Shown here: one piece after another, positions 6,648 to 13,814 of the stretch
How positions within the stretch are numbered: position 1 is the first letter of the stretch
How the letters are laid out: each line of letters begins with the position of its first letter
From: JAXLYX01 sp046351215
GTDB taxonomy: Bacteria; Myxococcota_A; Polyangia; Polyangiales; Houyiibacteriaceae
Direction of reading: 5' to 3'
Length of the DNA: 15,113 nt
NCBI GenBank assembly: GCA_046351215.1
Contig: JAXLYX010000047.1
Span: forward strand, 1 to 15,113
Program-made: the position numbers and the translations under genes
The notes under the pieces: generated by a model
Seen by the model: only the letters and a program-made list of their open reading frames with translations
Database searches by the model: none
Told to the model about the DNA's origin: nothing

Positions 6648-7940
6648 CTACTCGGAACTTCCCCAGCAGACGAATCGTTGGACAGGCGCGCGCAACGTCG
6701 TCCACGCGCTCGTCAGCGCACCGCAGGCTTCTCCGCTCGGCTCGATCGGCAACGAGATGCCTCTGCCTAGCGAGTGGCTCTCCCCCGCCGCTTCGCACGC
6801 CTCCGTGTCCCACGGGGTCAAGCGGTGGCAGACCGCGGTCGGTTCGCTCGGACTGGTCCTTGACGCCGTCGTTGTGAGAAACACGGCCGACTCGTAGTCC
6901 TCCGCATCCCGTAGGCTATAGGTCACGTTAGTCCAAGTTCGGGATCCCTCTACTAGGAACCGCAAGCGAACACTAAGGCAGCTCGATTCGCCACGAGGGC
7001 AAACGTCGGCATCGAACGCGCTGGCCGTGCCCCTATCGTGTTCGACGCAACCCGCGAGGTCTCGAGCGAGCGCCTCAGCCGACATGCCCGTGCCCACGAA
7101 GTTCACAACCTCCGTCGACGCCGGTAGGAGGACCGACGCGACTACCCCATCGTCGATATGGGGTCCATGGCCCACGGGCCGGCAAGTCGTTGGGTCCGGA
7201 ACATGTGAATTCGTCTCGGTCGCCCATCGCTTCGTCGTCCGCGTTGGAAGTGTAGATACGATGCGACGAAGCGTGGTGAGCGATTGGCGGTCTCCGTGGA
7301 GGGCTTGGACAAGACGAACGGTTGCTTGGCCCACGGAGCGGTAGGAGGTCGGTGTTCGTAGGCCGCGTCCCCAATTGTCGAAGTCGAACAGCCCGAGCCT
7401 AACCGTCCGAACGTTCTGCCCAAACTCAAGAAGCAGCTCCGCCAGTTCGTCCGGGTTCCAGGAGGCACCGAGGCGGCCGAGCCACCGCTCGAAGGTGCCC
7501 GGACGGAAGAATTCGGCCCGAAGGAAGTCGGTTCGGCCGTAGGTCTCGACCGCATCGTACAGCAGGCGCTTAAAGGCCCGGACGGACCAGGTTTCGTATA
7601 CCGTAAGGTTCCCTTCCGCGACGGTGGGAATTTCCATCGCTTCGTCGTGGGCACGAAATTCGTCCAAGATCTCGACGACCGCTACCGGATCCGTGAGATC
7701 GGACTCTTGCGCTCGCGCTTCGTCGGCGGGCACTACCGGTTGATCCGGAGGTGCCCCCTGGAGATTTTCCGCCTCAGCCGCGGGACTTGGTGGGGCGCCG
7801 AGTTGGTACGGGTCTTGGATGTCGTGCCCATATGTCGGGGATCGAGTCGCCTGGGCGCGCACTCCGCGCACTCCAGCTCCAGTAACCCCGAGCGAAAAGG
7901 CGAAACAGGACACGAGTATCCAGATTCGTTCGTAACTCAT
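6648..7940 (-). CDS. hypothetical secreted protein, 430 residues
   Basis: Begins MSYERIWILVSCFAFSLGV, a typical Sec signal peptide, with likely cleavage near residues 29-31 (VRA-Q or AQA-T). The mature N terminus is Pro/Ala-rich and low complexity. A helical region around residues 110-220 follows, then a Cys-containing, beta-rich C-terminal part (about eight Cys, paired disulfides plausible after export). I prefer ATG 7940 over TTG 7946. No catalytic motif or named domain is recognised. Gene order and shared export signals link it with the neighbouring minus-strand genes. Predicted location: periplasm or cell surface. Confidence 0.65.
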   Translation of the reverse strand: MSYERIWILVSCFAFSLGVTGAGVRGVRAQATRSPTYGHDIQDPYQLGAPPSPAAEAENLQGAPPDQPVVPADEARAQESDLTDPVAVVEILDEFRAHDEAMEIPTVAEGNLTVYETWSVRAFKRLLYDAVETYGRTDFLRAEFFRPGTFERWLGRLGASWNPDELAELLLEFGQNVRTVRLGLFDFDNWGRGLRTPTSYRSVGQATVRLVQALHGDRQSLTTLRRIVSTLPTRTTKRWATETNSHVPDPTTCRPVGHGPHIDDGVVASVLLPASTEVVNFVGTGMSAEALARDLAGCVEHDRGTASAFDADVCPRGESSCLSVRLRFLVEGSRTWTNVTYSLRDAEDYESAVFLTTTASRTSPSEPTAVCHRLTPWDTEACEAAGESHSLGRGISLPIEPSGEACGALTSAWTTLRAPVQRFVCWGSSE

Positions 7941-7996
7941 GGCCAATATCCGTCAGGGCTATGATTCGCAGTGATGTGCATCACGTCGCTCGAGTA

Positions 7997-8155
7997 TCAT
8001 TGAGCACGCACTTCGGTGAAGGTCCCCGTCATCGATGGCGTGATCTGTCCGCCGTTCTTCGGGAACTTACGGTCGGCGAGGACACGCTCCTCGCCGACCT
8101 TCATGCCGCGGGCGCGGCCAGATAGCCCAGACGGGCACGTGGAGATGTCGGCCAT
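7997..8155 (-). pseudogene. truncated or diverged small phage-like gene (second copy)
   Basis: A 52-codon frame, MADISTCPSGLSGRARGMKV then GEERVLADRKF..., preceded by AAGGAGGC. The first 24 codons and the ribosome binding site match the gene starting at 5523. It keeps more of the conserved part (EERVLADRK) before diverging to an unrelated tail (ITPSMTGTFTEVRAQ). The family I have in mind is well over 100 residues, so this is probably a remnant with a replaced 3' end. It lies between two secreted-protein genes on the same strand and could be translated as a short peptide. Confidence 0.5.
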
Positions 8156-8225
8156 GCGCTGCCTCCTTTCGGAGCACGAGCTCCATGATGAACGTCCAGA
8201 CCTATGTCGGAACGAAGTCGGAGCT

Positions 8226-9578
8226 CTAACGACAATCCTGACGGGCGTTGAAGTCGTATTCGTACGATTGGAGTTGGCTACGGTCTGTCGCTAGTCTGCC
8301 CTGAAGCCGCTCACGCGACTCAAGGACTATCATGCGTTCAATTCGCGATAAGTTACCACTCAAAATGCGATGCACTTCGTTCAGTTGGGCAGTGTCGGAG
8401 CAAACAGCCTGCACCGCCTCACGAAGTTCGTGCAACTGGTCAACCTCCTCGCTCGCGGCCGCATGTGCGGAAGTCGCGGCGTCGTAGAGCGCCTGGTATC
8501 GGCTCGATAGCTGCTCAAACTCTTGAGGAAATGCCAGCGCCATAATATGCAATTCACGACCGATTCCACCGATCAGTCGCATTCGCCAGAACACGTCCAG
8601 GTCATCGGCTGCGTTAACCGCCGCGGAGTATCTGGCGTTCGCCAACCGTCCAGCCGCCGATCGGCGTCGTGCGATCGTTGCCTGGATTTGGTCGAATTCC
8701 GAGGTGAGCGAGCCAAGGGCTTGCTCGAGGCGCTCACGCGACGCCGCGCGTCGGGTCGAGTCCGATTCGCTTCTGCGCATGTCGAAGACCAAACGGACCT
8801 CGCCTCTCCGCCGCTGGGCGTCAGCGTTCGCCGCCGACGCGCGCTCGGAAAGTCCGGTGAAATCATCACCGAAGCGTTGGCGATTCTCGCGGAGGAGCGT
8901 TTCGAGAGAACTGGCGAGAATGACGCACCATTCGAAGTCATCGAGGTCGAAACTCGAGACATCGCGCGCGATACAACGCGCTACGCGCGAAAGGCCACCC
9001 TCGACCCGGCGTTTCCACCCATCCGCTCCCGCGAGTTCAAGTGCGCGTTGCCGTTGTTCTGTCGACAGAGCGCATGCCGAATAACACAATGCGATCACAT
9101 CGCGACCATCGTGCTGTGACCACGTGCTCAACTTCGTGTCCGTGAATGCTATGATCTCGGCGGTGGCAAGAGATCTGGACCGCGCCACGCATCCTTGAAA
9201 GGTGATCCACGCGAAGTCATTGCCCTGAACGATGGGACTCTCGGACCAGAGCCAGTTATTTACAATCTGAATAGACTCGCGGATCGATCCCGAAGCGGAC
9301 GGGTTCGCACAGATGTGGCTCGAATACTCGTTCGCGCACTCCACTGCTCTCTCTTGATCCGTCCAGGACAAGTCTGGATCGAACATTCCGCTGCAACGCT
9401 CTGGAAATGAATCCAACGCTGATGCGACGACTCGCACCGTTCGTAGGGCGTCGATCAACTCGCGGCTTCGCGTGTCCGATTGTATCGGAGACTGGGCGTA
9501 GGATCGCTCGTTGCCGTGAAGACTGACGGCCACGGTGAACGAGAACATCAAGATGAAGCTGCGTCTAACGGGGCTCAT
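8226..9578 (-). CDS. hypothetical secreted protein with coiled-coil region, 450 residues
   Basis: Starts MSPVRRSFILMFSFTVAVSL, a Sec signal peptide with probable cleavage after YAQ (residue 29). The mature protein has a Cys-rich first half (about a dozen Cys) and a mostly helical second half rich in Glu, Arg, Ala and Gln, compatible with long coiled coils (from about residue 240 to the end). The ATG at 9578 lies inside the 3' end of the 67-residue gene upstream (14-bp overlap), suggesting coupling. No named family is recognised. It is likely periplasmic or surface-exposed. Confidence 0.65.
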   Translation of the reverse strand: MSPVRRSFILMFSFTVAVSLHGNERSYAQSPIQSDTRSRELIDALRTVRVVASALDSFPERCSGMFDPDLSWTDQERAVECANEYSSHICANPSASGSIRESIQIVNNWLWSESPIVQGNDFAWITFQGCVARSRSLATAEIIAFTDTKLSTWSQHDGRDVIALCYSACALSTEQRQRALELAGADGWKRRVEGGLSRVARCIARDVSSFDLDDFEWCVILASSLETLLRENRQRFGDDFTGLSERASAANADAQRRRGEVRLVFDMRRSESDSTRRAASRERLEQALGSLTSEFDQIQATIARRRSAAGRLANARYSAAVNAADDLDVFWRMRLIGGIGRELHIMALAFPQEFEQLSSRYQALYDAATSAHAAASEEVDQLHELREAVQAVCSDTAQLNEVHRILSGNLSRIERMIVLESRERLQGRLATDRSQLQSYEYDFNARQDCR

Positions 9579-9768
9579 ACCTGTCCGTGATCGTGGCGAG
9601 AGCGACGAATAGCTGGTGCGCGTCTTCCCGGCGCATCACGATCGTCCATCCTGTGTCTGAGTCGCCGGGCGGTCCGGTGTGAATGGATACCACGCCGTCA
9701 GCACACGTGACAGCGATCTCTCGGTTGGCACGATCACTCGGAGACGTGCCCGGTGCGATCAATCTCAT
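9565..9768 (-). CDS. small hypothetical protein, first gene of the minus-strand block
   Basis: A 67-residue protein (MRLIAPGTSPSDRANREIAV...) with no signal peptide or membrane segment. It has a short beta-rich stretch and a C-terminal helix (MRREDAHQLFVALATI). Its stop overlaps the next start by 14 bp. The ATG at 9768 is only 26 bp from the end of repeat copy 5, so any promoter for this block must lie in those 26 bp, inside the repeat, or beyond it. The gene could also be the 3' part of something longer that was cut by the repeat. Function unknown. Confidence 0.5.
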   Translation of the reverse strand: MRLIAPGTSPSDRANREIAVTCADGVVSIHTGPPGDSDTGWTIVMRREDAHQLFVALATITDRYEPR

Positions 9769-9794
9769 GGACCGTCACATATCATCTCATCGCG

Positions 9795-9909
9795 GGTTGT
9801 AGGAAGCATGAACGCCCCCTCATCGCCCACCACGATTTGACATAACCCCCGATCCACGAAGTACAGCCGGGTCACCCGTCCACGAGACGCTCACCGTACG
9901 CCGATCGGA
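9795..9909 (-). repeat. 115-bp IS91/oriIS-like unit, copy 5 (- subfamily)
   Basis: Identical to copy 4 over 115 bases, same orientation. It lies about 106 bp downstream of the IS91 transposase fragment (stop at 10016), which is where IS91-family elements carry oriIS. This is the strongest reason to read the whole repeat family as IS91-derived. Its outer end points at the secreted-protein block. Confidence 0.9.
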
Positions 9910-10015
9910 CGCGCGCATGAAGGGGCGCCCCCTCTCCTGAGCCTCCTTCGACAGTGTCCTGGCCCGTCGCCGGCCGATCGAGGCTTCCCGCGGACGCGCG
10001 TCCCCAACGCCTCCG

Positions 10016-10520
10016 TCATTCGTCGTAGGAGACCAACGGCTCGTCGAGCTGATACGTGGTTTCGGCGAAGTCGCCGCCCCCCATCGGAGGACCGGTTGCC
10101 TTGCGAGCGAGCCCGAGCCGCTCGGCGAGCGGGCGAGCGACGCGCTCGTCATCGACGAGGGCGACGAGCCGCAGAGTTCCCTCGCAATGCGGGCAAGCGA
10201 GCACGTCGAGCTCGAGCCCTCGCTTCATGAGCGTCGCCCAGTCCGAAGGCGAACGAGAGCGAGTGGGATGGCCTTGCCCACGGGCACCGGATTCCTCGCA
10301 CTCGACACCCACCGGCCGCCCGTAGCCCACGACGCGCTCGCGATCCCTCGCATGGGCTGCCAGCACCCCGTGGTAGACGAGCAGGTTCGCATGCGGACGC
10401 GGCACGAGCGCGGCGAGCTTCTCGACGAGCTCGAGCGGCGTCAGCGCGAGGTGGGTCGTCCCGTCGGGCCAGGGCGATTTCAGCGCGACGAGCACCTTCC
10501 CATCGCCACGCATCGAGAGC
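10016..10520 (-). pseudogene. IS91-family transposase, C-terminal fragment
   Basis: About 165 codons matching the C-terminal third of IS91-type (Y2 rolling-circle) transposases. Recognisable parts are KVLVALKSPWPDGTTHLALTP, then LVEKLAALVPRPHANLLVYHGVLAAHA, and a zinc-ribbon-like CPHCEGTLRLVALVDD. The N-terminal part with the catalytic tyrosines is missing, because repeat copy 3 starts at 10521. The apparent ATG at 10513 is just an internal Met. IS91 transposases mobilise DNA by rolling-circle transfer from oriIS to terIS. This fragment cannot do so alone. The region 9910-10015 after the stop holds no other gene. Confidence 0.85.
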
Positions 10521-10635
10521 TCCGATCGGCGTACCGTGGGGTGTTCCTGAACGGCTGACCAGGCCGTAGTTCGCAGAAGTGGTTTTAGGTCAAACCATCT
10601 TGGGTGGGTGAGGGGCGTTCATGTTTCCTATGACC
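10521..10635 (+). repeat. 115-bp IS91/oriIS-like unit, copy 3 (+ subfamily)
   Basis: Identical to copy 2 at 4183-4297 over 115 bases. It interrupts the IS91 transposase fragment on its left (opposite orientation) and the toxin-like frame on its right. With copy 5 it forms an outward-pointing pair around the transposase remnant. Confidence 0.9.
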
Positions 10636-10823
10636 GAGGGCTGCATCGAGGTTGGACCGCAGAGCACGCGGCATACAATGACGATGTGTGTCGAATGCTG
10701 GACGATCTCAATGTTCACGCGTTGCAACACAATTGGACTCCGACGCAGGCTAGCGATGCGCTGAGAGATCTCCAGTTGACACTTCGCGGAGACTTCAATT
10801 CCGGATCGAGGACTTGCGCCTGA
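10636..10823 (+). pseudogene. 3' end of a polymorphic-toxin-like gene
   Basis: About 62 native codons (RGLHRGWTAEHAAYNDDV... WTPTQASDALRDLQLTLRGD...) directly right of repeat copy 3, ending TGA 10821-10823. The spacing of Leu-His, Tyr-Asn and the final helix resembles the tail of AHH/HNH-type nuclease toxin domains common in myxobacterial polymorphic toxins. The identification rests on pattern memory and on the Imm11-like gene 8 bp downstream. All upstream parts (secretion signal, most of the nuclease) are missing, so it is dead. AT-richer codons set it apart from the transposons on both sides. Confidence 0.45.
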
Positions 10824-10831
10824 GGTGACGT

Positions 10832-11356
10832 ATGGAGATATTTCGACTGAAGACAACCGTCTCAGATCCTGATGCGTTGATCCAGATCGAGAAGCATGAG
10901 GATGTCTTCCGGGTTGTCGATGGGTGGCGTCCGGGGGACTCGATTGTTGGTGATTGGCGTGTGAAGGCGGTTGCGAAATCTGGGTACACAATGGACAGGT
11001 TGCTGTCCGTCGATTACCTGGATTCGATGCCGACATATCCGATCTTTTCGGCGAAATTCGTCGAGCGGATCGGGGATTGGCTCGTGGGTGATATGAGCTT
11101 CGTGCCTGTGGATGTCGTTTGTGGAAGTGAGGTGATTGTTTTCTATCTTGGAATCGTCAAGAGGCGTGTTGAGTTGATTGATCGAGTCCGTTCGGAGTTT
11201 CGTGTGCTTGGTGGGGCGAAGATTCCTTGGAAGATCGTGGTCTCGGCCCCTGCGTTCGGGGGGTCGCTCATCGCGAAGGATTGCGACTATTCCGGGTTCT
11301 ATGTGACTGTCGTCTCCCACGCTATTCCCCCGCGAATCCCTCACGCTCCGTCGTGA
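10832..11356 (+). CDS. Imm11-like immunity protein
   Basis: A 174-residue protein starting 8 bp after the toxin remnant. Its ribosome binding site (AGGTG) overlaps the toxin stop, as expected for toxin-immunity pairs. The centre (IFSAKFVERIGDWLV, then FVPVDVVCGSEVIVFYLGIV, then ELIDRVRSEF) follows the pattern of the Imm11/DUF1629 immunity family, whose members end with a segment like the one here (SGFYVTVVS). It should neutralise the cognate toxin in the cytoplasm. Codons are AT-richer than in the flanking transposons. The stop codon seems to be supplied by the end of the transposon at 11354, so the last few residues may be altered. The family call is moderately sure. Confidence 0.6.
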   Translation: MEIFRLKTTVSDPDALIQIEKHEDVFRVVDGWRPGDSIVGDWRVKAVAKSGYTMDRLLSVDYLDSMPTYPIFSAKFVERIGDWLVGDMSFVPVDVVCGSEVIVFYLGIVKRRVELIDRVRSEFRVLGGAKIPWKIVVSAPAFGGSLIAKDCDYSGFYVTVVSHAIPPRIPHAPS

Positions 11357-11420
11357 CGGTCCCGGCGTGAAATCCCACTTTGCGAGCCCACCTCCTCGCC
11401 TGCGATGAGGTGACGGAACG
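11354..11420. repeat. putative left end and subterminal hairpin of the three-gene transposon
   Basis: TGACGGTCCCGGCGTGAAAT begins where the AT-richer immunity gene ends. An imperfect inverted repeat follows at about 11390-11414 (CACCTCCTC ... GATGAGGTG). It could be a terminator for the ATPase transcript or a transposase-binding structure. The remainder of 11421-11492 shows nothing else. Confidence 0.4.
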
Positions 11421-11492
11421 CGAGACGCCGGCGGCCCGCGCCACGTGAGGAGCGGACGCGCCGGCGTCGTCATCGAGGCGTAGTCGTCGGGG

Positions 11493-12290
11493 CTATGCGA
11501 CTTCCTGCATCGCGAGTTGCACGTGCTCGGTGGTGATCGACTTCGCCTTGGCTATCGCCGCGGCGAACAGGGCGTGATGGGCGAGAGCGTTGGCCTTTCG
11601 TGGCAATCCGCTCGAGGCCTGGAAGATCGCCTCGACGGTCGCGGGCTCGAAGATCGGCAGCTCGGAGCCGGCGAGGCGGAGTCGATGCGCGAGGTAGGGC
11701 CCCATCTCGTCGCGCGTGAGGCCGCGGACGGTCGCGCGCACGACGACGCGCTGGGAGAGCGCGTCGAGGGCGGCCATGCTCATGCGTCGACGCAGCTCGG
11801 GATGCCCGACGAGCACGAGCGTGAGGCGATTCTCGGAGTCCATCGCGTAGTTCGTGAGGAGCCGCAGGTCTTCGAGCAGCTCGGTGCGGAGATGATGCGC
11901 CTCGTCGACGAAGAGCACCGGACGCAGGCGGTTCTCGGCGCACAGGCGCGAGACCTCGGACCGGATCTGTTTGAAGAGCGCGGCACGATTTCGTTCGGTA
12001 GGCAGGCCGAGTTCCCACGCGATCGACTTGTAGAGGTCCATGACGTTGCCGGTCGTCATGGAGACGTAGAGGACGCGGTAGAGGCCGGAGTGCAGACCAG
12101 CGACGAGCTTGCGGCACGTCGTGGTCTTACCGGATCCGCTGTCGCCGGTGACGAGACCGATGCCTCGCATCTCGACGAGGTGCTTGAGCCTCGCGGAGAG
12201 CTCGGCGAGGGACGCCGAGTCGAAGAGGTCGTCGGCGGCGAGGTCCTTGTCGAAGGGATGCCGGGTGAGGGCGAAATGCTTTCGGTACAT
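11493..12290 (-). CDS. transposition AAA+ ATPase (ExeA/TniB/IstB-like)
   Basis: A 265-residue protein starting MYRKHFALTRHPFDKDL, the typical opening of ExeA-family ATPases. Walker A is GDSGSGKTT (residues 49-57) and Walker B is RPVLFVDEAHHL (D129, E130). A sensor-like VLVGHPELRRR and a C-terminal helical lid follow. In related transposons this protein binds ATP and DNA, chooses the target and activates the transposase. ATG 12290 overlaps the transposase stop by one base (TGATG), so the two are translationally coupled. The frame is intact. Confidence 0.88.
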   Translation of the reverse strand: MYRKHFALTRHPFDKDLAADDLFDSASLAELSARLKHLVEMRGIGLVTGDSGSGKTTTCRKLVAGLHSGLYRVLYVSMTTGNVMDLYKSIAWELGLPTERNRAALFKQIRSEVSRLCAENRLRPVLFVDEAHHLRTELLEDLRLLTNYAMDSENRLTLVLVGHPELRRRMSMAALDALSQRVVVRATVRGLTRDEMGPYLAHRLRLAGSELPIFEPATVEAIFQASSGLPRKANALAHHALFAAAIAKAKSITTEHVQLAMQEVA

Positions 12291-13696
12291 CAGAAGAGAT
12301 CCTCGTCGTCGAGGTCGCGCATGGCGTTCCCGAGCCGTTCGTCGGAGGCGTCGCCGGTCTCGGACACGGCCCTGCCGTCGATGTCGTGGAATTCGATGTT
12401 CTTCGTCGTGACGTTCCGCTTCACGAAGCAGTTCGCGAGGGTGTCGACGCGCCGGGCGACCTCGACGCGCGCGCCTCGATGCCAGACTTCGACGGTCCTC
12501 TTTGCGGGCGGCCGCGCGGCGTCGTAGCGGAGCAGCACGCGCTCACCGACGAGCGCGGCGTCGACCTCGAACGCGACGCCGTCGAGCGTCACCGTCCGGT
12601 CCCTCTGCACGCTCCGCTTCGCCTCGGCGAGGAAGTGCTGGCCGACGTTCGACTCGCACAGGCGGACGTCGTCGGAGCATCGAGCCCATCGGCTCGCCGG
12701 CGATTCGCCGCCGAGCCCCTTGTGCTCGGCGTGGTGGTAGTCGCCCTCGATCCACGCCGCGAGCGAACGGTTGAGCTGCTCGAGCGTGGTCGCGTTCTCG
12801 AGCTTCATCATCGGCATGAATTGCATCCGCACGGTGCGGAACCAGCGCTCGATCTTCCCCTTGCCCTGCGGCATGTACGGCCGCGCGTGGATGAGCGCGA
12901 TGCCGAGCTTCGCGCAGACGAGCGCGAGGTGCTTGCTGCGGAACGCGGAGCCGTTGTCGACGTAGAGGCGCTTTGGAATTCCCCTTCGACGGATGGCCTG
13001 CTCGAGCACGGCGAGGTACGCGTTCGTGCCCTCCGAAAGCGCGAACGATGCGTACGGGACGACCCTCGTCGCGTCGTCGAGCAACGCGATGAGGTACGTC
13101 TGGCGGAGCTTTCCGTCGACGCGGATCTTCGTCCCGTACATGACATCGCTCGTCCAGAGGTCGCCTGCGTGTTCGAACTCGAATCGACGGCGGTCCTTGC
13201 TCGTCCCGTCGTCGGGCGCGCGCTTCTTCGTGAGCCCGCGGCGAGCGAGGAGCCGATGCACCGTGGACTCGGGCAGCGGCAGATCGCTCGGTACCCGGTC
13301 GGCGTGCTGCTTGCGGACGAAGGCGATTGTCAGCGGCACGCTGAGGTCGGGATGCTCGTCCTTCGCGTGGCAGAGCAGGTCGACGACCTCCGGAGGGATC
13401 GAGCGTGCGCTCCCCGCGTCGGCTCGGATGCGCGGAAGCAATGCGTCGAACCCACCGCGGCGGTAGTCGGCGAGCCAACCCCGCATCGTTTCCACGGCCA
13501 CGTGGCGCCGGAGCGAGCCGGGGATCTCGTGCTCGCGCTCGGCCTTCTCCGCGAGCAGCTTGTAGAGCCCGCGGTGCCCCGAAGGCAGGTGGACGAGGTC
13601 GGCGATCACGCCGTAGCGAAAGAGCGCGATGCGCTTGCGTAGCTCCTCGGCCGCGTCGGGACGCAGGAACGGGTCGATGATCTGGGTCGATTCCAT
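12290..13696 (-). CDS. DDE integrase-core transposase (TniA/IstA/MuA-like)
   Basis: A 468-residue protein. ATG 13696 is preceded by GGAG at about 8 bp; a frame extending to 13738 lacks such a site. The N-terminal region (residues about 20-130) looks like helix-turn-helix DNA binding. The integrase (rve) core has D184 (LWTSDVMYG), D247 (YVDNGSAF) and E283 (GKGKIERWF), with exactly 35 residues between the last two (D-D-35-E). A C-terminal beta-barrel-like Mu domain follows. It should cut the transposon ends and join them to the target, with help from the ATPase encoded next. No frameshift is visible. Confidence 0.9.
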   Translation of the reverse strand: MESTQIIDPFLRPDAAEELRKRIALFRYGVIADLVHLPSGHRGLYKLLAEKAEREHEIPGSLRRHVAVETMRGWLADYRRGGFDALLPRIRADAGSARSIPPEVVDLLCHAKDEHPDLSVPLTIAFVRKQHADRVPSDLPLPESTVHRLLARRGLTKKRAPDDGTSKDRRRFEFEHAGDLWTSDVMYGTKIRVDGKLRQTYLIALLDDATRVVPYASFALSEGTNAYLAVLEQAIRRRGIPKRLYVDNGSAFRSKHLALVCAKLGIALIHARPYMPQGKGKIERWFRTVRMQFMPMMKLENATTLEQLNRSLAAWIEGDYHHAEHKGLGGESPASRWARCSDDVRLCESNVGQHFLAEAKRSVQRDRTVTLDGVAFEVDAALVGERVLLRYDAARPPAKRTVEVWHRGARVEVARRVDTLANCFVKRNVTTKNIEFHDIDGRAVSETGDASDERLGNAMRDLDDEDLF

Positions 13697-13814
13697 GGAG
13701 TTCTCCTCGAGCCGATGCGACGGATCCGTTCCGTGCATCGTCGAGGAGAGCCTCGGGGTTCACGCTCTGCGCCACAGGCCCCATGTCGTGTGGACCGCCG
13801 CTACCGAACTCCTC

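Noticed and set aside
9768..9777. TGACGGTCC before the 67-residue gene as a remnant end of the three-gene transposon
   Set aside because: Only nine bases match the element end at 11354 and no further similarity follows, so chance is a sufficient explanation.
1177..10635. The 115-bp repeats as integron attC sites
   Set aside because: They do not show attC core sites (RYYYAAC and GTTRRRY as inverted ends) or overall dyad symmetry. They occur in both orientations, and no integrase is visible. The right end fits IS91/ISCR oriIS better.
12386..13642. Long + strand ORF of 418 codons opposite the transposase
   Set aside because: It is an antisense shadow of the GC-rich transposase gene. Its protein is Arg/Glu/Val-rich without motifs, while the minus strand has a full D-D-35-E domain.
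13755..13785. Alternative right transposon end just upstream of the transposase
   Set aside because: On the minus strand GCGTGAACCCC resembles part of the left end (GCGTGAAATCCC), but the outer CGGTCC part is missing. The match at 14491-14509 is better.
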